From Sphaerulina vaccinii (lineage: Eukaryota > Ascomycota > Dothideomycetes > Mycosphaerellales > Mycosphaerellaceae), in the NCBI GenBank assembly GCA_022570795.1, contig JAKUDP010000023.1, forward strand, positions 992,001 through 1,056,000: DNA of 64,000 nucleotides, in the 5' to 3' direction. Shown here piece by piece: positions 21,699 to 33,127 of the stretch. The notes beneath the pieces are model-generated. The model had not been told where the DNA came from and made no database searches. It saw nothing but the letters and a program-made list of their open reading frames with translations. Every line of letters starts with the position of its first letter. Position 1 is the first letter of the stretch. A program made the translations under genes and the position numbers.

Positions 21699-22268
21699 GT
21701 TCACCGAATGCCTCTACACCCATCGTTTGAAGTGAAACTTCTGTCTTGTGAATAATCATATACTCGAATACGCTAAGACCAGAGGAGTTGAGCATTCCAC
21801 GCGCCAAACTTCAGTGGCCAAGACATGAAGTCTCCACCCCAAGCCGAAGGATCTCGCGTGGCACTGGGCTCTCGTCACTTTCACCAACAATACGCCACAT
21901 TCGCACAATTCCTCACTGCGATAGCACGAAACGATACGATGTCGTGCTTCATCCTTAGCATCGTTGCGCGGAGCACATGTGCCACGCGACATCTCATGGG
22001 TTGAGATCTTCCGCCACTTGGCATCGACTTTGCTTTGGACTTGGCAATGACAGAGTTGCGGAAGCGAACAATGTTTATACCTGCTACCAGCGCCATCTGT
22101 CGGAATGCGATCTCATCTGTTCATCCTACAAAGCAACATTTGGTCCGAGACATGCATGGATCCGTGGACTTGTGATCGAGTGTACATACTCAACATCGAG
22201 TGGCATCCTTGAGCTTTTTGGCCACACCACACAGAAACCTCACTATCGAGATTGGATAGCCCAGCAAC
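21699..22268. other. Intergenic, nothing recognised
   Basis: 570 bases between the protease stop and the SLC6 start. Only short frames on both strands; no repeat seen. Confidence 0.4.
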
Positions 22269-24333
22269 ATGGTCATCATGCAATACCTGAAAAAGGCGAT
22301 CAACGTCATCGCGCCTCCCGCAAGCAAGTCGCAAGATGGGCGTGATCAATGGCCTTCACGAGCAGCTTTCCTTCTAGCTGCAATGGGAGGATGTGCTGGA
22401 CAAGGAAACCTTCTGCGATACCCATCTGTGGTCTACAATAACTACGGCCTACAGTGTTTCATTCCATATCTACTCGCAGTCTTCCTCATTGCCATACCTG
22501 CACTCATACTGGAAGTCTCAATCGGACAAGCATACCGGGGAGGAAGCATGATTGCATTCAATGGCATCAGCAAGCGCCTTCGAGGCGTGGGGTTCGGTCC
22601 CGTGTTCGTCAGTTTCGTCGTTGTGCAGTACTTTACTGTAAACCTGGCTTGGATTATGTCATATTTTCGACACTCTTCCACGAGTCCACTGCCATGGGAG
22701 GGACGAATCAACGAGTTCTACGACGATGATGTTGTTGCGAATCCTGCGCCGATCACTGGAGCTCTGAGCGATAATGGCAACAGCGTGCTTGCTTACACAC
22801 AGTACCCAAACATTGGTCTCATCGGCGAGACTGTAGGCTGGAGTGTGTTTGTCTGGTTCCTGATGTGGATCTCCATTGTTCGAGGTGTTGGTCTTACTGG
22901 CAGAGTCGTCTACTTCAGTATGGGTATTCCGATCGTGACCACCATCATCTTTGTGGGGCGAGCAGTGTCTCTCGAGAACGCTGGTGAAGGTATTCGACTT
23001 CTTTGGGCCACGTGGAGAGGCGATCAGCTTGCATCTGGGACCGTCTGGCAGACCGCTGTAGGACAAGTCTTCTTCTCGACTGGAACAGGATTCGGCTACT
23101 TCACATCATACGCCTCGTACAATCAGAAGTACAGCAACGCGGTCATGGACTCTATCATTATCTGTGCCAGCAACGTCATATTCGGGAACTTTGCCGCTTT
23201 TGCTGTGTTTGGAGTCGTTGGTTTCCTCAGACTTTGGCCACAAGACGGAGAACGACTCGGAGCTTTCGTTGTTGGCTTCTATACTCTTCCCGAAGCAGTT
23301 CTACAGATGCCCGGCGCGAACTTCTGGGCGTTCCTGCTGTTCTTCACTCTGATCGTGCTTGGATACAGCTCTGCATTCGTCATGCTGGACGTCGTTGCGA
23401 CCATGATCTGCGATGCCAATACTAAGGTCTCGCGCCCACTGGTCGTCACTGGTCTCACGATTGGTGCATTCTGACTCTGCTTACCATACTGCACCGAGTT
23501 CGGCTACTATCTGCTTGATGGTGTCGATAGAAGGGTCAATAATGTGGCGCTTATTTTTGTGGTCTTCTCGGAAGTCGTGGGTTCAACTACCATCTATCGA
23601 TGGACTGATGTCGTGGGTCAGACGGGTCTCCCAGCATTCATCGTCTATAATGTTGCCTACTTTGGTGACCTACTTATTGGCATTACTGTTGCACATGGCA
23701 CTGGCTCGCCACCAGCCGGAGTTGGCGCTGGGTTTGGCTTCTTCATTGTCTGTACCGGAGTTGCCGTATTCATTGCTAAGACTCCTATCATTCGCGCCAC
23801 TCGCTTCTGGGGTCGCAATGTATATGCCAGCAGACTATGGTATCTGGCTTTCTATTCAGTAAGTTGATGCAAAAGCTGTCTGAATGCTTTCATAGTGGCC
23901 CAGCTAACATGCGATGCAGGGGAATCAACTTCGCCGCGACCTCAACCTCATTGTCGGCCGTGGCAAGAACTGGAAGATTCCAGTATTCTGGCCTGTCCTA
24001 CTTCGTCACATCAGTGGACCTGTCCTCGCGATCATCTTCAGCTTCGCATTTCCTGAATTCCACCAACTACGCTAAGACCCTATGATGATTACAGGCTTCA
24101 TTCTTTCCATACTCGGACTGACTGCCATCGTGGTTGGGTGTATTCTGCCTCGGTACTTTGGAGTTCTGCTTCCACCTGAGAGACGAGACGAATCGATCAA
24201 GACTACTACTGCGAACGAGCCAGGCTTTACTGAGGAAGAAGTGTTCGATACTGTGGTTGAGCCATCTTCGGACTTGGAACGATCAGATTCTGGGGAAGCA
24301 GATGTTGAGAAGAAAGACGCAGCTGTTGTTTGA
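22269..24333 (+). pseudogene. SLC6-type Na+ symporter with two in-frame stops
   Basis: Sodium-dependent transporter of the SLC6 (neurotransmitter symporter) family. The N-terminus carries GRDQWPSRAAFLLAAMGGCAGQGNLLRYPSV-type helix 1 with the unwound GNLLRYP sodium site. Helix-like segments run throughout, including QVFFSTGTGFGYFTSYASYN (helix 6/7). The frame stops at TGA (23472-23474, codon 402) inside a membrane helix, between TIGAF and LCLPYCTEFGYYLLDG, and continues in frame. A normal intron follows (about 23870-23919, GTAAGT...GCAG). A second stop, TAA (24073-24075), lies between FHQLR and DPMMITGFILSILG, after which a last membrane helix and a 60-residue tail continue to 24333. No plausible intron removes either stop. 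Confidence 0.8.
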
Positions 24334-25475
24334 CAAAGCTGTCTCGATATACAGATGGTCTGTCACGCTCGTGAAGCACGACTACAGCGACCTGTCCTTC
24401 GCCAAATCATGGCATTGATGGCACCCATACTGTGGCCCGACTACTCCATGCTCAAGCATAAGCTACCACCACTGTGCTGGTCTTAATTTGACCATGCCAG
24501 TGTGTCTGACTTGTGGCAGTATCGAAGAGTGGGGCTGACCGACTAGAAGAACGAAAGCGTGGTCGTCGCAACTTTGAAGCCTCGATACGGAATAACGGCC
24601 CAGAGCGGGTCAAAATGATATTGCCAACACTACTCCACTACTATCATGGCAACTCGGAGGACAGTCCTTTACAGGAGTTGTCTACTGCTGATGTGTACAT
24701 AGTGAGGGAAGGAACGAATGTTGCCAAGACTTTGGTGAAGTCAAACTCATGAATACTGGGTTCACACGTCTACCGGAATACAACGCGGCACAAGCTCTTC
24801 GGTATCGATGTGCGTTGACAAGGCGAGCAGTAGCACTCTCGCAAATTGTATGGTAATATACGGTGCTGGAGCACGATTACTCATCAAGCAAGCAGCTTTC
24901 GTGGTGTAGGTATGTGGATCAAACCATCCCTATTTTCGATCACCCGCTAATTGTTCATTAGTTGGTTATGTGAGATAGCGTCCACACGATATCCACGATC
25001 TTCCACTAATGGATTTTCAGCACATCTGTCTAACAAAGCATTCATTGCCTGTTCCACAGAAGGTCTTGTAAGCTTTACCAACGCCCACAATTCAGTTTGA
25101 ATGCCTGCTGACATTCACTAAGGGGATCGAATCCCAACGAAAGTAACACGGCGTATGCGCTCCTGTTGTCCTGGTTGTTCACTCAATCCAGCTTGTCTTT
25201 TTGCCTTTTGATCGCCTTTTGCACTTTTGGTCGATATTGGTGTGTGCGCGGGGAACAACCTCACCTAACAGCCACCATGGTTCTCCAAGATGTCTGCAGG
25301 GTGCTGAACAGCTACTTTACATTGCAAATTGACGACAGTACAGTGGAAGGTCTGATGAATCTACAACTTTTGCACTGGCTCATCTATTATGTTCATTTCG
25401 TTGTCTGCATCGATCTACCGTTTCATCATCATTACTACCATCATTACCATCGTCATCCTAACTCCTTCCAATTAC
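24334..25475. other. 1.1-kb intergenic stretch, no gene seen
   Basis: Short frames only. A/T content rises around 24840-25010, and there is a CATCATTACTACCATCATTACC-like simple stretch near 25420-25455. I see no transposon or RNA gene. Confidence 0.4.
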
Positions 25476-26713
25476 TCAACGCACGTAACCCTGTCGTTCC
25501 GGCGGTCCATAGCTATAAGACGTCACATTGGTCATATTCGTCCCATAAGTCATATTGCGAGCAGAAGTAGCATTCGGCATCATCATTTGCTTCTTCAAGG
25601 CTTCAATCACAACCGTACTGTTCGCAAGGAAGCCATTATAGTCGGCATTATACCGAGCCATCTCCTCCGCAAACCACGGACTCGTTGTCGCTGTACAGTC
25701 TTCGACATAGACGATATCGAAGCCTTTGAAGAAAGCGTCGATGAGTGTCGACCAGACACATTGATCACTGTTCACGCCACTGATGAAGAGTGTTGTGATG
25801 CCTGTTTCTTGGAGGTACAGACCTAGTGGTGTTTGGGCACCCCATAGGCCGGAGAAGCGATCTGAAACGTGTGTTAGCGAGCATTCCGCCTGTGCAAGAT
25901 CGAGAGAATCTTTCAGACTTACTCTTATGAAGCAACACATCTGTACCACCAGCAATTCCTTCGACCATGGCTGGGTACAAAGGACCATACGGTCTAGCAT
26001 TCCATGAGCCACGACATAGCTTGCCACCCATTTCGATGCCAGTCGAGTTGTACATAGTCATGTTTGACATCGTTGCGTTCTCATAGAGCGTGCCCATGTC
26101 AGAGCAGAAGCTGGTAGCTGCGGTATGATCTGTTGCAAAGGTGTCCAAGAAGGCGGGAGGCATGGTCAATAGATCGTACGCATCGATGCCCCAGTTGACC
26201 CAAAGCACCTTCATTGCATTCGCGCGGAACGCTTGGATCATGTTCAGCGTAGGTCCTACTGCCATTCGTCCTCGAGTGGCATTGGGTGATAGCACTAGAA
26301 GTAGTGATTAGCAGATATCCCCCTCTCGTGGACCTGGTTGCAGAGTCATCTGTTTGAGCTCAGTGGATGAGACCTCAGCGACGCAGATGCCTTCTACCTC
26401 TACACTTACTGGGATGCAGGAAGAAGTTCTGCATGTCTACGATGACATATGCGGTCCTGTTGGGCTCAATGATGGCTGTCTTTCGCATGCCGAGCATTGG
26501 TATTGTCTTTGGACTTGTGACTGCCATGCGATCGGAGCGTGTCAGATCCCATGTTGAGGTAGCCACATCGACGCCCCAGTAGTTATAGTAATTGCCCAAG
26601 AAGGAAGAATTGCTTGTATCCAGGACTCCAGTGACTTGAGTGATCGAGTTTGAGACATCGTAGATTTGGCCAGCCACGAGGGCAGCATTCCAGAGAAGCA
26701 GGAGAGCGAACAT
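25476..26713 (-). CDS. Secreted isochorismatase-like cysteine hydrolase
   Basis: 353 aa in three exons (26410-26713, 25923-26294, 25476-25861); the first intron is 115 nt, the second 61 nt. The start MFALLLLWNAALVAGQ is a clear signal peptide; many N-x-S/T sites suggest an extracellular glycoprotein. The isochorismatase fold shows the catalytic Asp in YVIVDMQNFFLHP, the Lys in LLHKNRFSGLWG, and the nucleophilic Cys in SGVNSDQCVWSTLIDAF. The join HP-MLSPNATRGR across intron 1 is typical. Secreted members of this family are known in plant-associated fungi, but whether this one acts on a salicylate precursor cannot be told. The C-terminus is Asn/Met/Thr-rich. Confidence 0.87.
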
Positions 26714-27937
26714 GATTGCCACGACAGATCAACACACTGCTATTGCTCTGTTGAAGCCGTTTTACTCTTATACGTCACTGAAGTGTTGTCGATTTGAGTT
26801 TGTGCCTGCGGAGTCAATGTCAAGGATGTGTGAGCCTTCGGCGAACCATAGCAGTCGTCATTGGCCTATCTTCATGCGAATCGAGCCACGAGGACTGATC
26901 ATCGCTATGCGAACGATCAAGCATCTGCCGTGAACGACTCTTTTTCCGTTCGGTAGTTCTTGAAGGCTGATATGGCATCTGTTCAGTGAGGCTTGGCGTG
27001 ACGAAGTTGAAGCAAACGGATCAGCTGCTACACCGATCCGCTATCACCTTCACCTTTTCTTCGGCGTCACATACCACAATCAAAAACACACTCGCACATA
27101 TCAATGGACCACTTCGCCTAGTAGTGCAAGACCTAGGGTATTGGAGCTATCACCGAGGCACCTCTCGCTGTCACCGCTCCCAGCTATCACTTGGCAGTAT
27201 ATTCTTCGCCTGTTACAGTATATGCCCTGGCTCGACTCAGGCCTCATATGAAGACGAAGAAGCGATGTGATCTACTGTCCAATCCCGCATCTTGAGTGCT
27301 CATGGCTGGGTGCCTGTGTCGCGGAAGTGATCCTGACTTGCTGCTTAATTCCTGGCGGGCGCTCTCTTCCTATACCCTTCTGGAGCTGGATCTGATATAT
27401 GCCCCACAAGATGGACATGATATTGAGGTGGTCGAGCTGCTCATGGCTGTTCAAAGCTGTGAAGCGTATCGATTGCTGTGGAACTGTTTGGTCGGCTATC
27501 GTGGATCCAGAGCAGCCTGATGGGGGATGTGACGTGAGCTGCAGCATGCACTGATAACAGCAGCGCCTACTCTTGTTACAGCGCTCGTGGATGCGAGCTC
27601 AATATGCAGTGCAAGAGAGAGCTTGCAAAGTGAAGTGATCACAGTTCACTGAACACTTGAAGCAGAGCCGCAGAACAGTGTGCAGAACAGAGCTTGTGGG
27701 CACGGCTCACTCCTCGGTCTCTGCTTACCATATCTCGAACTCTATTTCGGGACGCCTACTACGCACTGCGATCCTTCGTGGAGGGCGTCGTGTGCGGCCT
27801 CTCTCTCAGCCTGATCGGTCGCAAGAGCTGAAAGCCCTTCTTCCTCGTCAGGATGTCCTTCGCAAACATCAACAACCATTCTATGATCACTGCCTGTTAC
27901 GAAGCAGCGAGTTTTGCTAAGCCTCGAGGCCGCGACA
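26714..27937. other. 1.2-kb divergent intergenic region, no gene seen
   Basis: Lies between the isochorismatase-like gene (leftward) and the C2H2 gene (rightward). Short frames (such as 27272-27547 on the minus strand) have no family resemblance. It probably holds both promoters and long leaders. Confidence 0.4.
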
Positions 27938-29356
27938 ATGGTTGACACCATTCAGCTGGGCGCGCTGCGCACATCCCACTACCACCACGGCGAGCGTGAG
28001 ACCGACAGCGGCGCACTGGGACAGGACTGGCAAGATGCGCTGGCCCAGTACGACTTTGGCACACCCACATTCGCCTTTGACGACGTGAACGCCGCAGACA
28101 GCGACTTCAAACAGTGTATTTGCGAAGATGCTCGCGAGATACCTCTCTCAAGCCCGCCTGCCCTTTCCGCTTCGACCGATCCTTCACCTACGACATCATA
28201 TATCGGCTATCCCGTCTCAGAACTACCCATAAGCCCAGTCACACCTCAAGATAAGAATTGGGAGCCATTCTATGCAGCTGCACAATCCCCAGAGCCACAG
28301 AGCAAGAATGCCTTTGGCTTCGACGACCTCGTCAAGCCTGAGGCATATCAGACGGTGCCATCAGCACCAGTGCCGGTAACCACTGTGTTGAACAGCGTAC
28401 GCCCATCGCTTACACTACCACGCCATTTCTCGGACCCTACCTACAATGGCGCTGCAACGACAAATGCGCAGCCGTACATCGGTCCAGGAAGGCTGAAGTC
28501 GGACACGTCAATGCCACCGCCTGCTGGGCCTGTCCGTCACAGAGTAGCGTCTGAGCCGTATAGCCTTTCGCAAGCGACAGGCCTTTCGGCTGCTGCCAAC
28601 GATCATTACGTTCCATCCAACGATCAGCACTCTGGCCAGCTCGGCAGGTCACTATCGAAGCTATCGAAGCGAGATCGTAGCGATACAAGCAACACTCTCG
28701 TCAAGCAGAATAGCAAGAGACTCAAGCAAAAAGAAAATGGATACCCGTGCGAGCAGTGCACCGAGACGTTCGACCGTGCTTGCGATAAGAAGAAGCACTT
28801 CCAGCGTACTCATGCCCCGAAGGACTCAATGCCGCACTCTTGTAAAGAATGCGAGAGTCAAGGCATAGTCAAACGCTTTCTGTACCCTAAGGACGTTCGC
28901 CGCCATCTCAAACAAGTTCACAAGATCATTACGAGGGATATTGCTGCCATGATCTCGCCATCCATCTCGCCGACGTCCGGCAAAACGAAGAAACTGTGGG
29001 CTCTTTGCAAGACTGTGATGGGACTGCAGAAGCTTCATATCTCAGCTACTGCACCGTACCGCAGCGGAGAGCCAGAGAAGTTCATCATGGTGGCCACTGA
29101 GCAACGCAAGTTCGTCGACGTTGAGGTCACTGGTGTCAAGTCGACATCAGCTCTCACCAAGAGGATTCTATCAGCTCTTGAGTTCCGCGGCGACGAAGCG
29201 ACTGTTACGCTTCAAGCTCAGACGTATACTCCAAAGCACAATGGTGGCAACCTTGGTCCGAAGCTTGACGTTGAACGCATGTTGGATCTGGTCACAAAGA
29301 ATGCCAACTCACAAGGTCTCGAACGCTACGTTATCACGACATCACCTGTCTATTAG
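27938..29356 (+). CDS. C2H2-like zinc finger protein with ubiquitin-like C-terminus
   Basis: 472 aa, intronless; the ATG in GACAATGGTT was chosen as start. Residues 1-250 are low-complexity and probably disordered. Two zinc-finger-like units follow a basic segment (KRLKQKENGY): CEQC...H...H (about 270-291, C-x2-C-x12-H-x4-H) and CKEC...H...H (about 303-328) with a longer inter-ligand loop. The C-terminal 90 residues (EKFIMVATEQRKFVDVEVTG then SALTKRILSALEFRG) resemble the ubiquitin-like/RA-type segment at the N-terminus of fungal Bck1-type MAPKKKs. The product may be a nuclear regulator tied to a signalling partner; that is inference. Confidence 0.65.
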   Translation: MVDTIQLGALRTSHYHHGERETDSGALGQDWQDALAQYDFGTPTFAFDDVNAADSDFKQCICEDAREIPLSSPPALSASTDPSPTTSYIGYPVSELPISPVTPQDKNWEPFYAAAQSPEPQSKNAFGFDDLVKPEAYQTVPSAPVPVTTVLNSVRPSLTLPRHFSDPTYNGAATTNAQPYIGPGRLKSDTSMPPPAGPVRHRVASEPYSLSQATGLSAAANDHYVPSNDQHSGQLGRSLSKLSKRDRSDTSNTLVKQNSKRLKQKENGYPCEQCTETFDRACDKKKHFQRTHAPKDSMPHSCKECESQGIVKRFLYPKDVRRHLKQVHKIITRDIAAMISPSISPTSGKTKKLWALCKTVMGLQKLHISATAPYRSGEPEKFIMVATEQRKFVDVEVTGVKSTSALTKRILSALEFRGDEATVTLQAQTYTPKHNGGNLGPKLDVERMLDLVTKNANSQGLERYVITTSPVY

Positions 29357-30411
29357 GTTCTCTTTGAAGAACTCAATCTCCATCCTACGGCCTGGACGAT
29401 CTGGAGGAACATAACACCATCAAAGCCGTGGACCGACGACCATGAGGCTCGATACGATGCACGGATATCTATGAATGTCACGACGGTCACTACATTATTT
29501 TTTAAAGATACCCAGAATCTATTGTCTGCGTTCATCGAAAATACAGCTGTTGTTTCAGTATTAGCGTGCTTCTCGTTAGGCATAGATGTTCCTGCCAATG
29601 GCGCGAGAAGAGGTGTCAGCACAACGCTACGTGTATACTTAGCACTATATTTCTTAGGAACGGTGTTCAGGTTGATATCTTCTATGGCACATCTCGCGAA
29701 GACTACATTGCTCATACGTCCTCCACGAGCTAGCCTCTTGCTTACACCAGCGCGAAATGTCCAACAACGATATAAAACTTCACACATCACGCCCTCTGTG
29801 CGAACGCCACACAGCCTTGTGACTGGCACATGGCAACTATGTTCGGTCTATAAATACATTGCAATGCCTCAGTGCGGTTCTACGGTTCCTACACTCTCCA
29901 ATAATCATTGTGCCTCTGTAAGCATGTCCTAGTCCTTCCGCATGCTGGATGCTTCGGCTGTCTCTTCATACAGCTTGGCGTGCTAAGATCAGTTGGCATT
30001 CGTCCAGGAAGCCCTGTCAGTCGCACAGGAAGATGACGAAAGCCAACTAGTTGCTACACTCAGCACATGCTCGCCAAGCGAGTCGTACTTCGACTTCACT
30101 CTGCTGCGTGGGTGCTGTGTTCGATCGGTTGAGATAGCCAAGCGTGCCATGAGAAGCAAATGTTTGGGCACTACTCACCGACATGATAAGAGCTTTGTTG
30201 CCACGGTACTCGCATCAGGTCTACCCAGCTACGAGCTACACCATCTACATTGTAGAGACGACGATGGACATCGCCAAGAGTATGGCAGTGAAGGTTAGTC
30301 AGTACTGCTGATCTGATCTCATTCTTCAAAGTTGCTTTCTCGCTCACGATTCCCTGATCTTGACACAACAACTTTAACAAAGCTTTTAGCAGAATAGACA
30401 CTGCTGGAGCC
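29357..30411. other. 1-kb intergenic stretch, nothing certain
   Basis: Frames at 29471-29932 (+) and 29353-29829 (-) overlap each other and show no family. An upstream exon of the sugar porter could lie in 29990-30300 but cannot be placed. Confidence 0.35.
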
Positions 30412-32068
30412 ATGACAATAGACGACCCAAGGTTGCTGGCACTAGCTTCATTCGTTGCTATTGGTACATTCTTGTAAGTACTGACTCTTGCCTTTCGGAC
30501 ATCTAGCTTACATATCTCAGATCTGGTTATGACAGTGGCATTGTCACAACAACCATCGCCAAACCAAGCTGGATCGAACACATGGGCTACCCATCACGAG
30601 CATGGGTAGGAGCTGTCGCATCACTGTACTACGCTGGTCAAGCTGTAGGATGTCTACTACAGGTGCTAGTTGCTGATAGAGTCGGGCGCCTACGCTTTCT
30701 GCAGCTCATGACATCGATTGCGGCGATCGGCCCAGTCATACAAGCTGTGGCGACCAACATGAACATATTCATTATCGGGCGAGCTATCGCAGGACTTCCA
30801 ACAGGGGCTTCATACACCACGACGGCAATCTATCTCTGCGAGATCTCTCCCGCGTATAACAGAGGAATCATCGCTGGTTGCTCTGGACTGATGTATGGAT
30901 TTGGAATCATGGTTTCATCTTGGATCGGTATGGCGTGCGGCTATGCTCCATACGGCTCTCTGCAGTGGCGGCTACCTATAGCACTAGGGATCCCATGGAG
31001 TTTCATCTTGTTATCTGGTCTTGTAGGATTCGTACCTGAGTCTCCAAGGTATTTGATCGCCCAAGGCAGGATCAATCAGGCTCGCGAGTCTTTCGATCGA
31101 CTTCGTACACGCTCGAAAGTGGTTGAGCTGGACTGGGAATTCGATCGAATGAGCTCTCAGATCGACTTCGAAGCACGACGCAGGTTGTCAAACTCTGAGC
31201 GCATAAGACTGTTCCGTACGCGAGTAGTGGTGGCGTTCGTATGCGGCATCATGTCTTCCTTGACTGGGGCACAGGTGATGGGGTACTACCAGATCCGATT
31301 GTACCAGAATCTCGGCATCGATGTCAACGATCGTTTGGTCTTAGCAGGAGTGCATGGCACACTCAGCTTTCTGGCTGTGATGATCACAGACAAGTGCGTG
31401 ATTGATCGCTGGGGACGCCGAAGGCTTCTGCTCTTTGGTTGATGGGCAGCATAATATGCCAGATCTATTGCGCTGTCATGCAATGGCAGTTCGCACACAG
31501 CAGGACCGAAGTCGGACAAGCATTTGCAGTGCTTGGTATCTACCTGTTGACAGTGGTCTATTGTAAGTTTTCCTAATCCGATACACTTGCTAGCTCGTTC
31601 TGACGATGATGTCCATAGACGCTGCTTTTGGAAGTGCGCCTAGCATATACCAAGCAGAGGTTCTCCCAATCGCTTTACGCAGCAAAGTCATGGGGCTGAC
31701 CAGCGCCGTGTTATATGCCATAATCGCTGGACTGTCCGAGGCGGCACCTATGGCCTTCTACACCATCAGACATAACTGTGAGTTGAAGTTAGCCGCATAG
31801 CATAGGTCGTTACTGACTGTGACCAGACTACTACGTCTTCGTTGGTCCAACTGTGCTCATCTTGCTCTTTGCTTGGTTCATGTTTCCAGAGACCAAACAA
31901 AGGATGCTGGAGGAGATACCAGCAACTTTTGGTGACAGAGTTGTCAGTATGCCCTTCATGGCAACTAGGAAAAGCCAGAGCCAAAGCTGGACTCCGATAT
32001 ATGACCAAAGTGCTAGCTTGCATATGGTCAAGGTACTCCTGGCAGATGCATGTAGCGCAGATGTATGA
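30412..32068 (+). pseudogene. MFS sugar porter with a frameshift
   Basis: Hexose-transporter-like carrier. Exons: 30412-30473, 30521-31562, 31619-31777 and 31827-32068. The first junction gives FLSGYDSGIVTTT, a standard sugar porter helix 1. GRAIAGLPTGASYTTTAIYLCEISP, FVPESPRYLIAQGR and DRWGRRRLLLFG are diagnostic, as are YQAEVLPIALRSKVMG and the final PETKQRMLEEI. Within exon 2 the frame breaks right after DRWGRRRLLLFG: TGA at 31440-31442 in the first frame, while MGSIICQIYCAVMQW continues one frame over from 31442. One base appears to be missing. The remaining junctions are in phase in the new frame. It is either a young pseudogene or a sequence error. Confidence 0.78.
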
Positions 32069-33127
32069 TGATCTTGACCAGGCCAATGCGTAGCCTGTCA
32101 GTCCAGATCAGTCAAGTGATGTCTTTGGCCAAGCAGAAGTCGATCAGAGTCCATATCCGTCGATAGTCACTGTCGTCGGATAGTCAAGGCCCAGTGCTCG
32201 ACAAAAGGTTAGCACATGCCCAGCATGGACAGTAGCACTCACCAGCGTGCAAAGGAAAGATCTCCTTAGGCCAGAGCTCCTGCCAACGTGTGTGGTGGCT
32301 CAGAAAATGCACGCCTTGGCAGAAATCAAAAATTTGCAACTCCATCATTCAAAGTGCTATTACCAACACCACGGCCACGACGCAAAAGATATGCCTCTTG
32401 CCTGAGTCGAACAGACGACCTCGTCATTACTAGTGACGCGCTCTACCACTGAGCTAAAGAGGCTCTTTGATGTAAGCATGAAAGCATTGGTCAAATATGT
32501 AGCTGGATAGTTGTGCAGAGTGGCTGCAGAACAAGACGCGCAAATTCTTGGGAACTGTGGGTCTTGGCTTTGATCTTGTCCTGATTGGGAAGCTCTGTCA
32601 ACGCTTGACCCAGCGATGATCGTCTCGCGGCGTCTCGCGTCTTGATTTCGTGCCTGAGTCTTGCAATGAATGAATGGTCTTGATTCTTCAAAAGGATGTT
32701 GGATGGAGCACATACTGCACTATCAGAGTGCCCAACGGCGGAGGCGCCGACTTCGACGGTCTCGACTCTCGAGTCTTCAGAGACGCTGTAGAACAGCCTG
32801 TCGCGCCTGACACGCGTGAGTGCTGGCGGACTTGGACATGTTCTGGTAGCCGGCCAGCTCCTGAGCTCGGTGTTCAGAGCAGCGAGAAGCACTTCGATCG
32901 TGCCTTGTGAGCATGGAACACCTCATAACAGATGATTGCTGATGATAGATGTTGATGAGAGACGAGTCGATATCAGAGCAACCTCGGCTGACACCCCAAA
33001 CACGTATCCGCCGGCTGATGTTCGATAAAGCTCATCACGACGAGACTGATACAACAACTCGCAGCCATATACCGTACTCCTGCGCAGCCGCATTCGTACA
33101 GCCATTCCAGAATCCGAACACGCAGAC
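32069..33127. other. Intergenic around the tRNA gene
   Basis: Apart from tRNA-Thr no gene is supported. Frames at 32491-32892 (-) and 32674-32910 (+) overlap and look spurious. The right part is the likely promoter of the hydratase gene. Confidence 0.4.
32392..32463 (-). tRNA. tRNA-Thr (anticodon AGT)
   Basis: 72-nt cloverleaf without intron on the minus strand. The acceptor stem is GCCTCTT paired with AAGAGGC, discriminator A. The D-arm contains AGCTCAGTGGTAGAGC (A-box). The anticodon stem CGTCA/TGACG encloses the loop CTAGTAA, so the anticodon is AGT, read as inosine-GU for threonine. The T-arm is GTCTG-TTCGACT-CAGGC (B-box), with one G-U pair. CCA is not encoded. Confidence 0.93.

Noticed and set aside
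29353..29932. Overlapping frames of about 155 codons on both strands
   Set aside because: They overlap each other, have no family resemblance or splice context, and sit in a likely 3' UTR/promoter region.
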